From a virus, in IMG/VR virus record IMGVR_UViG_3300032313_000668, positions 54,252 to 118,251 of that record: 64,000 nt of DNA, one strand, 5' to 3'. Each line of letters opens with the position of its first letter. Within the stretch, counting starts at the first letter, position 1. The position numbers and the translations under genes were made by a program. The notes beneath the pieces were generated by a model. That model was not told where the DNA came from. It ran no database searches and saw only the letters and a program-made list of their open reading frames with translations. Positions 49,255 to 56,761 of this stretch are shown here, in pieces.

Positions 49255-49330
49255 TGGACCGTAGCTCAGTTGGCAGAGCGGGGCACTGTTAATGCCTAGG
49301 TCACAGGTTCGAGCCCTGTCGGTCCAGCCA
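49255..49330 (+). tRNA. tRNA-Asn (GTT)
   Basis: Acceptor TGGACCG/CGGTCCA, D arm GCTC-AGTTGGCA-GAGC, anticodon loop CTGTTAA, T arm ACAGG-TTCGAGC-CCTGT, encoded CCA at 49328-49330. Confidence 0.92.
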
Positions 49331-49331
49331 A

Positions 49332-49409
49332 GCGGGTGTCGCACATTCGGAGGTGTACTCAGTTTATAGGATGGCTGGGAGGAAGTTGGTTCGATTCCAA
49401 CCACCCGCA
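49332..49409 (+). tRNA. tRNA-like element with abnormal anticodon arm
   Basis: Acceptor GCGGGTG/CACCCGC, a possible D arm (GCAC/GTGT) and a perfect T arm (GTTGG-TTCGATT-CCAAC) are present. The anticodon arm closes only as CTCAG/CTGGG around 12 bases or CAGTT/GGCTG around 8. Two bases after tRNA-Asn. A decayed tRNA or an expanded-loop one; isotype not assignable. Confidence 0.5.
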
Positions 49410-49500
49410 CTTTCAATCTCACACAATATTTCAAACGGTAAAATTTTTCTATGAAGTAAATTACTTCAGCAAGACAAGCACAGAAATTGAGAGTGAGCAT

Positions 49501-49908
49501 ATGGCACTTCCAATTGCTGGAGGCAAGATAACTACACCCTTCGCTAAGCCAGGAAAGATGTGGTCAACAGGAAGACACGAAGGTGTGGATTTCGCTTGCC
49601 CCAAAGGAACACCAGTCCTTGCTTGTGCAGATGGCACTGTCGTCGGTACAGGTATTTGGGGTGGTGCTTACGGAAAACATTCGTTAGTCATCAGGCATAA
49701 AGTTGGAGAGCAAACCCTCTTCACAATGTATGCACATGGACAAAAACTTCATGTGAAAAAAGGTGACAAGGTGGTTAAGGGACAGCATGTTCTGGACGCA
49801 GGAGCAGAAGGAAATGTAACTGGTCCTCATCTCCACCTAGAGTGTCAAGCAAAGCCAACATGGACTAGGGGTGGAGGAATCAACCCAGCAGGTCTATTGG
49901 CTCTGTAA
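49501..49908 (+). CDS. M23 peptidase
   Basis: 135 residues, a minimal LytM domain: GRHEGVDFACPKGTPVLACA, MYAHGQKLHVKKGDKVVKGQ, GPHLHLECQA. No signal peptide and no binding domain. ATG chosen at MALPIAGGKIT; upstream frame runs through the tRNA-like element. Confidence 0.85.
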   Translation: MALPIAGGKITTPFAKPGKMWSTGRHEGVDFACPKGTPVLACADGTVVGTGIWGGAYGKHSLVIRHKVGEQTLFTMYAHGQKLHVKKGDKVVKGQHVLDAGAEGNVTGPHLHLECQAKPTWTRGGGINPAGLLAL

Positions 49909-49920
49909 TAAAACAAAGCA

Positions 49921-49954
49921 AACGGGATAGGTTGTTGAAACCTGTCCCGTTTTG
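49921..49954 (+). terminator. rho-independent terminator
   Basis: AACGGGATAGG-ttgttgaaa-CCTGTCCCGTT followed by TTG. Confidence 0.8.
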
Positions 49955-49970
49955 CATTAGGCTTTTAGAT

Positions 49971-50432
49971 ATGAAGAAACCAGTTATTGCAACAATTGTT
50001 CTTGCTTTACTAGGTGTAGGAGTTGTCTCCTTATACCAGCCACCAGCAGATTGCGTAAGCATTTATATCGACTATGGCTCCCTTGATTCTGCCGCTACTT
50101 TAGAGAAGTGCATTCCCACTTCAGGAGAAGCTCATGCCCTTGAGCTTTTAGCTAGTGCTAAAATTACTACCGAGGGAACCCAGAAATACGGCAACGCTGT
50201 TCTTTGTCGTCTTAATGGTCTTCCTGATGCCACAGTAGAAAGCTGCGAAGAAATGCCTCCCGCAGAAGCATATTGGGCAGTGTATGTAAAAGAGCACGAA
50301 GTATTCCCGATTCCTTTCAATACTGCAGGTGAGTGGGGTTGGGCACAGACTGGAATCGACGAAGTTCACCTTCACAATGGTGATTCGCTTGGTTTAGTAT
50401 TTATTGAAAACGGAGAAGTTAGGTACCCATGA
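49971..50432 (+). CDS. secreted protein with transcobalamin-C/DUF4430-like domain
   Basis: 153 residues. Signal-anchor helix (VIATIVLALLGVGVVSLY). The exported part ends AYWAVYVKEHEV, EWGWAQTGIDEVHLHNGDSL and GLVFIENGE, the strand order of the DUF4430/transcobalamin C-terminal domain. Four cysteines could form disulphides. Cobalamin binding is not shown; the domain also occurs in other secreted proteins. Confidence 0.55.
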   Translation: MKKPVIATIVLALLGVGVVSLYQPPADCVSIYIDYGSLDSAATLEKCIPTSGEAHALELLASAKITTEGTQKYGNAVLCRLNGLPDATVESCEEMPPAEAYWAVYVKEHEVFPIPFNTAGEWGWAQTGIDEVHLHNGDSLGLVFIENGEVRYP

Positions 50433-50602
50433 TTACAAAGACACGTCCTTCAGAGACTGTAACGACAGAAGTCAAAGAAGAGGCGCGTCTTGATTGGGAA
50501 CAAATCGCCAAGGCTACAATTCAGCTAGGGTTTGTCATTGCAACTATGTTTGTTGCACATTCGCTTTACATATCTGTGTGGCGTATGATGACAGGACACT
50601 AA
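50429..50602 (+). CDS. small membrane protein
   Basis: 57 residues, ATGA-coupled to the secreted-protein gene. One C-terminal membrane helix (ATIQLGFVIATMFVAHSLYI). tRNA-Glu starts at the next base. Confidence 0.65.
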   Translation: MITKTRPSETVTTEVKEEARLDWEQIAKATIQLGFVIATMFVAHSLYISVWRMMTGH

Positions 50603-50675
50603 GCCTCGGTCGTCTAGCGGTTAGGACATCTCCCTCTCACGGAGAAGGTCGTGGGTTCGAATCCCATCCGAGGTA
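50603..50675 (+). tRNA. tRNA-Glu (CTC)
   Basis: GCCTCGG/CCGAGGT acceptor, anticodon stem TCTCC/GGAGA around CTCTCAC, T arm GTGGG-TTCGAAT-CCCAT. CCA not encoded. Confidence 0.92.
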
Positions 50676-50684
50676 CGGAAACTA

Positions 50685-50755
50685 TCCCTGTTCGTCTAAT
50701 GGCAAGACTCTGGTTTCTGGCACCAGCAATTGAGGTTCGAGTCCTTGGCAGGGAG
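50685..50755 (+). tRNA. tRNA-Gln (CTG)
   Basis: TCCCTGT/GCAGGGA acceptor, anticodon stem CTGGT/ACCAG around TTCTGGC, T loop TTCGAGT. CCA not encoded. Confidence 0.9.
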
Positions 50756-50771
50756 CATATTAAGGAGAAAA

Positions 50772-51338
50772 ATGGTAAACCTAACTCGCATTTACACCAA
50801 GACTGGTGACGACGGAACAACTTCACTTGGCGACATGAGTCGCACATCTAAGAATGACCCAAGACTTGAAGCGTTCGCTACCGTCGATGAAGCAAACTCT
50901 TATATAGGAGTTGCTCTTCTACATGTAGATAACTACAACATTCGTACCTTGCTAGTTAAAATTCAAAATGACATGTTTGATGTTGGTGCTGATTTATGTA
51001 CTCCAGTAGTTGAAGAACCAAAGATTACCCCCCTTCGCGTTACACAAGAGCAAATTGACTCATTAGAAGCAGAGATTGATAAATACAACTCAGCACTAAA
51101 GCCACTTCGTTCTTTTGTTCTGCCAAGTGGAACTCCAGCATCTGCACATCTACATGTTGCTCGCACAGTTGTTCGTCGCGCAGAACGAGCAACCTGGCAC
51201 GCTATTCACCAGTTCGGTGAAGGTGTTAGTGTGTTAACTGCTAAGTACTTAAATCGTCTTAGTGACCTTTTGTTTGTTCTGGCTCGATACGAAAACCGTG
51301 AGCTAGGAGATGACCTCTGGGTTCCAGGTGGTCTATAA
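50772..51338 (+). CDS. ATP:cob(I)alamin adenosyltransferase, PduO type
   Basis: 188 residues. RIYTKTGDDGTTSLGDMSRT at the start and VARTVVRRAERATWHA, then LTAKYLNRLSDLLFVLARYE, are signature segments of PduO enzymes, which form trimers and bind ATP at the N-terminus. Makes adenosylcobalamin, the cofactor of the reductase at 41518. Start after AAGGAGAAAA. Lies between tRNA-Gln and tRNA-Thr. Confidence 0.9.
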   Translation: MVNLTRIYTKTGDDGTTSLGDMSRTSKNDPRLEAFATVDEANSYIGVALLHVDNYNIRTLLVKIQNDMFDVGADLCTPVVEEPKITPLRVTQEQIDSLEAEIDKYNSALKPLRSFVLPSGTPASAHLHVARTVVRRAERATWHAIHQFGEGVSVLTAKYLNRLSDLLFVLARYENRELGDDLWVPGGL

Positions 51339-51348
51339 TCGAAACACC

Positions 51349-51423
51349 GCCCTGATAGCTCAGTGGTAGAGCATTCGCCTTGTAAGCGAAGGGTCGTCAG
51401 TTCAATCCTGACTCGGGGCTCCA
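51349..51423 (+). tRNA. tRNA-Thr (TGT)
   Basis: GCCCTGA/TCGGGGC acceptor, anticodon stem TTCGC/GCGAA around CTTGTAA, T arm GTCAG-TTCAATC-CTGAC, encoded CCA. Confidence 0.92.
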
Positions 51424-51442
51424 CTTAGACTAGACTCATTAC

Positions 51443-52231
51443 ATGATAAGTCAGCCTTATAAAGACATTCCAGACAGCATCTCTTTGCTTATGGACCAGC
51501 TAATTGACCCCGCAGACTCTTATCATCTTGGGCACGCTCGTCGCCACGCTCGTACGGTTCAAACTCTTCTAGACCAAAAACCAAAGGGAAAGCTCCTAGA
51601 ACTAGGTACTAGCCATCTTGTTCCAATTATGTTGAACCATCTTGCTCCTAAACTTGAGATTCATGTGACTGACTTTGACTTAGATAAGCCAAAGAAGGGA
51701 AAGATGTTTGTATCTATGGGAGCTGACAAGCTAGAAGTTCCCGTCTACCGTGTAGACCTAGAGACCCAACAACTTCCAGTTGATGATGCCACTTTTGACT
51801 ATGTACTTTGTTGTGAAGTCATAGAGCACCTGGAGCTAGACCCAATGTTTATGATTTCTGAGATTAATCGAGTGTTAAAGCCAGGTGGCACCCTTATCCT
51901 CACCACCCCCAACATCACAAGTAGTCGAGCTATTTGGAAGATTCTTCGTGGACTTGAGCCTTACTTTTACATGCAGTATCGCCACAAGCCAGCTTTATAT
52001 CGTCACAACTATGAATACAGCCCATACACCATAACTCAAGTGCTCAAAGCTGGTGGATTTGACGGTTCGGTGTGGACTGAAGATTCTTTTGAAGACGGGA
52101 CAACAGAAGATATAGCAAAATTAAAGTCTGTAGGCTACGCTATGAGTAGTCTTGGAGACAACATTTTTGTTGTAGCTAAAAAAGTGAACACAGTAATTAA
52201 CCGCCATCCAGCAGTAATTTACGCAGACTAG
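51443..52231 (+). CDS. class I SAM-dependent methyltransferase
   Basis: 262 residues. GKLLELGTSHLVPIMLNHLA is motif I, TFDYVLCCEVIEHLE motif II region, INRVLKPGGTLILTTPN motif III. This resembles small-molecule or sugar methyltransferases next to glycosyltransferase genes. Substrate unknown; may modify a surface glycan. Confidence 0.8.
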   Translation: MISQPYKDIPDSISLLMDQLIDPADSYHLGHARRHARTVQTLLDQKPKGKLLELGTSHLVPIMLNHLAPKLEIHVTDFDLDKPKKGKMFVSMGADKLEVPVYRVDLETQQLPVDDATFDYVLCCEVIEHLELDPMFMISEINRVLKPGGTLILTTPNITSSRAIWKILRGLEPYFYMQYRHKPALYRHNYEYSPYTITQVLKAGGFDGSVWTEDSFEDGTTEDIAKLKSVGYAMSSLGDNIFVVAKKVNTVINRHPAVIYAD

Positions 52232-52238
52232 GATAACG

Positions 52239-53192
52239 ATGCCAAAGCAAGACGAGAGCTACCCAACAATCCATCAAATCGGTGGAGTGATTACCGATGT
52301 GCGCCGTCTAGTTGACCCTACAAATAAAAACTGGGGAGCGACAAATCCTTCTATTGGTTACCATCCTAAAAAAGGACTTGCTGTAGCAATTCGTTCTAGT
52401 AACTATGTCATTATGGGAAATGGTTCTTATACCGTCACAGAGGGAACAACCATTAAGTCCCATGTTTGGTTTGCTGAATTAGATAAAGAGCTTAAGTGTA
52501 AAAACCTTAGACGAATTGACGTCTCTGGAACCGATATCAAAATCGAACGCGGTCTCGAGGACCCAAAGTTATTTTGGCGTGACGGTGGTTGGTACTTCAC
52601 ATGCGTGACTATGGAGCAGGGACACACCCCCGTTGCTCGCATGGCAATTGCAAAGCTTGATGCAAAGTGCACAAAAGTTGTTGAGTTGACGAAGTTTGCG
52701 GGCGTCGATGCAGAACGTCCCGAAAAGAACTGGATGTTGCCATACGAACCAAACGAAAACTTTGACTTTATTTATGGTCCCAACGCAACCATAAAAGACG
52801 GGCTTTTAATAACTCGTATGAGTGACCACCCAGCAATTTCTATGCTTCGTGGTAATACAAATCTTCACTTAATGGAAGACGGAACATACCTTGGGGTCAT
52901 GCATCGAACCTTTGTAAAGCAGCAGACCAACTGGGTACCAACCACCTTCGGAACAACTTCTGTATATCTTCGTACTTATGTCCACTATTTCGTACAGTTT
53001 GATAGTAAGGGCATGATTATTGCTCTCTCAAGGGGTTTTAACTTCCACAAGCCAGGAGTCGAATTTGCTGCTGGATTAGTAGTCAAAGATAAAAATGCTC
53101 TTATATCTTTTGGTAGAGAGGATATATCTAGCCACATTGCCACTATGCCAATGGAGACAATCCTCAAATCACTACTGCCAGTGAAGTACTAA
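52239..53192 (+). CDS. five-bladed beta-propeller glycosidase-like protein
   Basis: 317 residues, repeated strands through the length. RGLEDPKLFWRDGGWYF carries the E-D-P motif of GH32/43/130-type propellers, and NFDFIYGPNATIKDG and GVEFAAGLVVKD are later blades. Might cut or rearrange (phosphorylase) glycans, or only bind them. Seven bases after the methyltransferase gene, so one operon. Confidence 0.65.
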   Translation: MPKQDESYPTIHQIGGVITDVRRLVDPTNKNWGATNPSIGYHPKKGLAVAIRSSNYVIMGNGSYTVTEGTTIKSHVWFAELDKELKCKNLRRIDVSGTDIKIERGLEDPKLFWRDGGWYFTCVTMEQGHTPVARMAIAKLDAKCTKVVELTKFAGVDAERPEKNWMLPYEPNENFDFIYGPNATIKDGLLITRMSDHPAISMLRGNTNLHLMEDGTYLGVMHRTFVKQQTNWVPTTFGTTSVYLRTYVHYFVQFDSKGMIIALSRGFNFHKPGVEFAAGLVVKDKNALISFGREDISSHIATMPMETILKSLLPVKY

Positions 53193-53201
53193 ACTGGAGA
53201 T

Positions 53202-53441
53202 ATGAAACCACTTCTAGGCTCAGGTACCTCGTATCAAGAGGACATCAAAACATACACTGAAGATGGTGACCACGAGCGCCACGCCCACTACGCCCCTAAA
53301 GACGAGGTAATGTACTCTCTAGTTGAAGGGGTCCCAATTATGGCTTTATGTGGAAAGATATGGATTCCTAATAGAGACCCTAAAAAGTTCCCAATCTGCC
53401 CAACCTGTAAAGAGATTTACGCGGGAATGCAGAGTGAGTGA
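53202..53441 (+). CDS. DUF3039 family protein
   Basis: 79 residues. HERHAHYAPKDEVMYSLVEG, PIMALCGKIWIPNRDPKKFP and ICPTCKEIYAG match the actinobacteria-specific DUF3039 zinc protein. A strong indicator of the host phylum. Function unknown. Confidence 0.85.
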   Translation: MKPLLGSGTSYQEDIKTYTEDGDHERHAHYAPKDEVMYSLVEGVPIMALCGKIWIPNRDPKKFPICPTCKEIYAGMQSE

Positions 53442-53667
53442 GCAGGGGACTGCAGAGCTAGAGCTTGAACCAACAGAGCCCATCTCTGAAGAGGTTGAGT
53501 CATATACTCGCCTAGAACGCTGTGACCAGTGCGCTGTAGCTCAGGCTTTTTACAGAGTTGAATTTGAATCAGGCTTTTTATTTTTGTGTCGTCATCATTA
53601 TTTAAAGCATGAAGCAAAGATTTTTGAAACAGCCGTTGACGTTGTAGACGAGTCAGACCTTCTCTAG
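53434..53667 (+). CDS. DUF7455-like zinc protein
   Basis: 77 residues from a GTG overlapping the end of the DUF3039 gene by eight bases. LERCDQCAVAQAFYRVEFES, then LFLCRHHYLKHEAKIF, has the C-x2-C / C-x-HH pattern of actinobacterial DUF7455 proteins. Often next to DUF3039 in hosts. Confidence 0.75.
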   Translation: MSEQGTAELELEPTEPISEEVESYTRLERCDQCAVAQAFYRVEFESGFLFLCRHHYLKHEAKIFETAVDVVDESDLL

Positions 53668-53676
53668 AATAGAAGG

Positions 53677-54168
53677 ATGACTAAGAAGTTTTTAGTAATT
53701 CCTGTAGCTGTAGCGTTTTTTATCTTTCAAACAACTTTTCCACTTTCTGCAGCTTCTAAAGAGAAAGTTCAATGGAAGTCTGAGAATCCTCAATGGATTC
53801 AAGCAAACAAATGGACAACTTTAGATTTTGATGGCAAGAAAGCTATAACCAAACTTGATAGGAATCGAGCACTTTATTGTGCCCAAGTTGGTCTTAAATA
53901 TAAGAAAAAGCCTAAGTACGTCAAAATAAGATTTGCTCGTCTACTACCAAATGGCACACGAGACACTACCGCCACCAACACCTGGGTTATGGGTAAAAAC
54001 TCGCCAAAGACTTTTCATGGCTCAATGTGCTGGTCTATTAGCACCAAGCATCCAGTTGTCGTACAAGTGAAAATAGGCGGGACTGGTAAATACCAATCCC
54101 ACCTACGTCAGTTTAAAGCGTGGTCTCCATCATCTGATATTGCAGATGACATTATGGAGTTTAATTAA
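53677..54168 (+). CDS. secreted hypothetical protein
   Basis: 163 residues with a signal peptide (KFLVIPVAVAFFIFQTTFPL, cleavage near SAAS). The mature part is basic and beta-rich, with two Cys likely disulphide-bonded. No family recognised. It could alter the infected-cell surface. Confidence 0.7.
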   Translation: MTKKFLVIPVAVAFFIFQTTFPLSAASKEKVQWKSENPQWIQANKWTTLDFDGKKAITKLDRNRALYCAQVGLKYKKKPKYVKIRFARLLPNGTRDTTATNTWVMGKNSPKTFHGSMCWSISTKHPVVVQVKIGGTGKYQSHLRQFKAWSPSSDIADDIMEFN

Positions 54169-54482
54169 GCCTCTTCTACAACTTCCACAACTGTGTCAAT
54201 TTCTAGCTCACCGACTGGTTCTTCAGATGGAAGATAGGTCATTTCAGCAATTTGACGAATGTCAACTGCTTTGACCTCAGGAGCTGGTTCAAAACGATGC
54301 ATGGTAACTTCCATGTCAAGGTCATCTTCCTGAACATCTGACACTACAAAGAACTCGTGGTCGCGCCAAACAATCTTCTTTTCATCTGCAGGAGCAGCTA
54401 CTGAGCAGCTTTCAACGTGCCTAGATAGGACAGTAACGTTGTCTGGGTATTCACTGAACCCACATGCTGGTAGACATTTCAT
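54165..54482 (-). CDS. hypothetical protein with N-terminal zinc-like motif
   Basis: 105 residues: MKCLPACGFSEYPDNVTVLS and RHVESC make a possible C2HC site; the rest is acidic. Overlaps the end of the opposite-strand secreted-protein gene. GGAGGAAA leader. Confidence 0.65.
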   Translation of the reverse strand: MKCLPACGFSEYPDNVTVLSRHVESCSVAAPADEKKIVWRDHEFFVVSDVQEDDLDMEVTMHRFEPAPEVKAVDIRQIAEMTYLPSEEPVGELEIDTVVEVVEEA

Positions 54483-54506
54483 GATTTTCCTCCAATGATG
54501 GTGTTT

Positions 54507-54821
54507 TTATTCTACACTTCTTTTGTCTACCTTATTAGGTCGTATCTTGGTTTTCCAGTGGACTGTCTTAATTCGGACTGGCGCGAAGGAGCGGAACTGC
54601 TTTGCGCCCTTGGACCCCCCAACAACGTCAATCCACTCAACATCAAGTTTCGGGTTGTAGACGTGCCTAATAAACTGAAACCGACCTCTTTCGTCTTGTA
54701 TAGAAAGTTCTGTGCCTTTAACCAGTTTTCTTCCATGCGCCGTCCATTCTTCACTTATCACCCAATGAGATGATGGATTTAAGTGCTCTTCCCTTTGTAC
54801 GGGTTTCTTCTTTCTAGCCAT
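54507..54821 (-). CDS. conserved actinophage-type protein
   Basis: 104 basic residues. HGRKLVKGTELSIQDERGRF, VEWIDVVGG and FAPVRIKTVHWKTK are strongly patterned and resemble a family often found in actinophages and actinobacteria. Role unknown. Diverges from the 54928 gene across a 106-base AT-rich spacer with CAACTTA repeats. Confidence 0.7.
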   Translation of the reverse strand: MARKKKPVQREEHLNPSSHWVISEEWTAHGRKLVKGTELSIQDERGRFQFIRHVYNPKLDVEWIDVVGGSKGAKQFRSFAPVRIKTVHWKTKIRPNKVDKRSVE

Positions 54822-54927
54822 GATTCTATGATGGCCTTCCTGCTATAAATAATCAAGTATTAATTAACAACTTACAACTTACAATAGTAGCTCTCTTAGC
54901 TATTACGACTTACTGTAAACTATACAA

Positions 54928-55179
54928 ATGAGCGAGAAGCCAGAAGAGCCAGATTTTAACGCACTCGAAGATGAGATGCGTATGAGCCCCATGGACCAAG
55001 ATGCAGTTCAGATGCACGAGCTCTATCAATCTCTTGCTAGAGCAGGCTTCCGCGAAAAAGCGGCTCTCTACCTTGTAGCCATGATTGTTAACGAATCCAT
55101 GGAAGAACCTGCTGGAATCACCTTTACCCTTGACCCTGAAGGAATGGAAGATGATTCCGAAGATGATGACGGAACGTGA
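54928..55179 (+). CDS. hypothetical acidic protein
   Basis: 83 residues with an acidic tail (DDSEDDDGT) and a helical core (LYQSLARAGFREKAALYLVA). Unknown. Confidence 0.65.
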   Translation: MSEKPEEPDFNALEDEMRMSPMDQDAVQMHELYQSLARAGFREKAALYLVAMIVNESMEEPAGITFTLDPEGMEDDSEDDDGT

Positions 55180-55203
55180 GCCTGAAAAATCACATTTTTG
55201 GTT

Positions 55204-55518
55204 TTAGTCTTTCTGACTTAGACCATCGTCTTTTGTAAGATACTCAATCACTTCAGACTCTTCTGCATCGTAGTAGCCAATCTTTCCATCTATGTAACCC
55301 TTGATTACTCTTGGCGCTATAAAGGATAAAATTTCTCGGCTCTCACATACGTTGCAGGCACAGAACGGAATACCGCTTTCTGTAAACGGGTCTGCCTCAG
55401 GAGTGCCTTCTTCAGCATCCACCGAGTCATACAGGGTTCCCATATATTCTTCTAGACCGTTTTGCAGGTCTTGAGCCCATGCAGGGTCTCTAATCTCAAA
55501 CTTCATAAATTCTTGCAT
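55204..55518 (-). CDS. hypothetical acidic protein
   Basis: 104 residues with CACNVC in the middle (possible metal site). Convergent with the 54928 gene. Not recognised. Confidence 0.65.
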   Translation of the reverse strand: MQEFMKFEIRDPAWAQDLQNGLEEYMGTLYDSVDAEEGTPEADPFTESGIPFCACNVCESREILSFIAPRVIKGYIDGKIGYYDAEESEVIEYLTKDDGLSQKD

Positions 55519-55572
55519 GTATCAATAATGCCGCTCTTTGTAATAATCCGCAAGTACTCTATACTCAGTTCT

Positions 55573-55812
55573 ATGATTTATGCACGCATCCCAGAGTACG
55601 ACGTTTACGTCTTCCGCACCGAGTCTGGACCAGTCCAGTGCTCGCTTTGTTCCTTTGGGGACATGCTTGAAGCATTCTTTAGAGCAGAGAGCACACAAGA
55701 GATGGTTGACCACCTCAAGGCCCACGAGCGCAAAGGTGACAACATCCCAGGTCACATCTACGACATGCTTTGGACAGACGACCCAACCAACTACCCCCTC
55801 CCTAAAAAGTAA
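55573..55812 (+). CDS. C2H2-type zinc-finger protein
   Basis: 79 residues. CSLCSF then HLKAHERKGDNIPGH forms a C2H2-like finger in a pattern common in actinophages. ATG chosen at MIYARIPEYDVYVF; the longer frame would overlap the divergent 55518 gene. Confidence 0.7.
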   Translation: MIYARIPEYDVYVFRTESGPVQCSLCSFGDMLEAFFRAESTQEMVDHLKAHERKGDNIPGHIYDMLWTDDPTNYPLPKK

Positions 55813-55826
55813 CTCGTCCGCTTCTT

Positions 55827-55841
55827 ATAACGGAACGGAAG
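55827..55841 (+). repeat. AACGGAATG-type dispersed element, copy 1
   Basis: ATAACGGAACGGAAG, ten bases before the TTG start of the nucleotidyltransferase gene. The GCGAAAAA half is degenerate. Confidence 0.5.
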
Positions 55842-55850
55842 TCCAGAGAA

Positions 55851-56513
55851 TTGACATTTACAGCAATTGTGCTGGCAGCAGGAGAAGGCAAACGCTGGGG
55901 CAACTACACAGGCGTTCCCAAACATCTTTTAGAGATAGAGGGCGAATCTTTAATCCAGCGCACAACTAGGCAGATTTCTGCATATGCAGATAAAACCTTT
56001 GTTGTTGGAACGGACAGCTCTTACAAGACTGACTTCTCAGAGTTATTTGTACCTGAACAAAAGCAGCCAGCTCTGGAGATGCACAAGTTTTCATCATCTC
56101 AAGAACTATGGTCCGAGCGGACAGTTTTGCTATTTGGAGATACTTACTACACAGATGAAGCCATCTCCACGATTGTTCAAGATACCGAGGATTTTACTTT
56201 CTTCTTGCGAAGTGGCCCCTCTAGTTTTACTCAAAAACCCCACGGGGAGATTTACGCTTTTTCTTTTTGGGACTCTGTTCACGAAAGACTTCAACAAAGC
56301 ATTGACAATCTTTTAAGACAGCAGGATATCTACAGTGCTGGTGGCTGGGCTCTTATGAGACATCTTCTAGGAGTAAGCCACAGAAGCAGAACTAAAACTC
56401 ATCTGTCTAAAGGACACTACATAGAAATAGATGGCTGGACGGAAGACTTTGACTTCCCAGTGGATTTAGATAGGTGGCTAGAGGCTAGGACTGATTGGCA
56501 ATCCAAGCTGTAA
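55851..56513 (+). CDS. sugar nucleotidyltransferase-like protein
   Basis: 220 residues from a TTG start giving MTFTAIVLAAGEGKRWGNYT; the AAGxGxR loop and PKHLLEIEGESLIQRT are the nucleotide- and sugar-phosphate-binding motifs of GlmU/RmlA-type enzymes. Activates a sugar for glycan synthesis. Shorter than typical (about 240-300). Confidence 0.75.
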   Translation: MTFTAIVLAAGEGKRWGNYTGVPKHLLEIEGESLIQRTTRQISAYADKTFVVGTDSSYKTDFSELFVPEQKQPALEMHKFSSSQELWSERTVLLFGDTYYTDEAISTIVQDTEDFTFFLRSGPSSFTQKPHGEIYAFSFWDSVHERLQQSIDNLLRQQDIYSAGGWALMRHLLGVSHRSRTKTHLSKGHYIEIDGWTEDFDFPVDLDRWLEARTDWQSKL

Positions 56514-56727
56514 TCAGCTTGTGCCACTCACGAACATCTGCAATTCCTGCACCAAAAGGAGCACCCTGCGTAACTCCAACTTCAGCTTGATACTTTTCAT
56601 TGTCGTCTAAATCAATGAGCTTCAAAATCCCGCGGGTTTGGTTATTAGGGATAGACACGACAACCGCCGTATACCTACCTTTGTCCACACTACCTTCCCA
56701 GATAGTGGTTTCGCTCTGCTCGTTCAT
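56485..56727 (-). CDS. hypothetical protein
   Basis: 80 residues, beta-rich (GRYTAVVVSIPNNQTRGILK). It overlaps the end of the nucleotidyltransferase gene. Unknown. Confidence 0.65.
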   Translation of the reverse strand: MNEQSETTIWEGSVDKGRYTAVVVSIPNNQTRGILKLIDLDDNEKYQAEVGVTQGAPFGAGIADVREWHKLITAWIANQS

Positions 56728-56735
56728 AGATTAAT

Positions 56736-56760
56736 GATAACGGAATGAGAGTGCGAAGAA
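56736..56760 (+). repeat. AACGGAATG-type dispersed element, copy 2
   Basis: GATAACGGAATGAGAGTGCGAAGAA. The only copy flanked by leftward genes. Confidence 0.6.
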
Positions 56761-56761
56761 T

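Noticed and set aside
49243-49500. Leftward ORF over the tRNA pair with a GIEPTSSQ-like stretch
   Set aside because: This is the well-known false ORF from the reverse strand of tRNA genes; the tRNA-Asn structure and tRNA-like arms explain the sequence.
50614-50847. Leftward ORF over tRNA-Glu and tRNA-Gln; similar one over tRNA-Thr at 51206-51424
   Set aside because: Same tRNA-antisense artefact (GFEPTTF, RIELTTLRL stretches).
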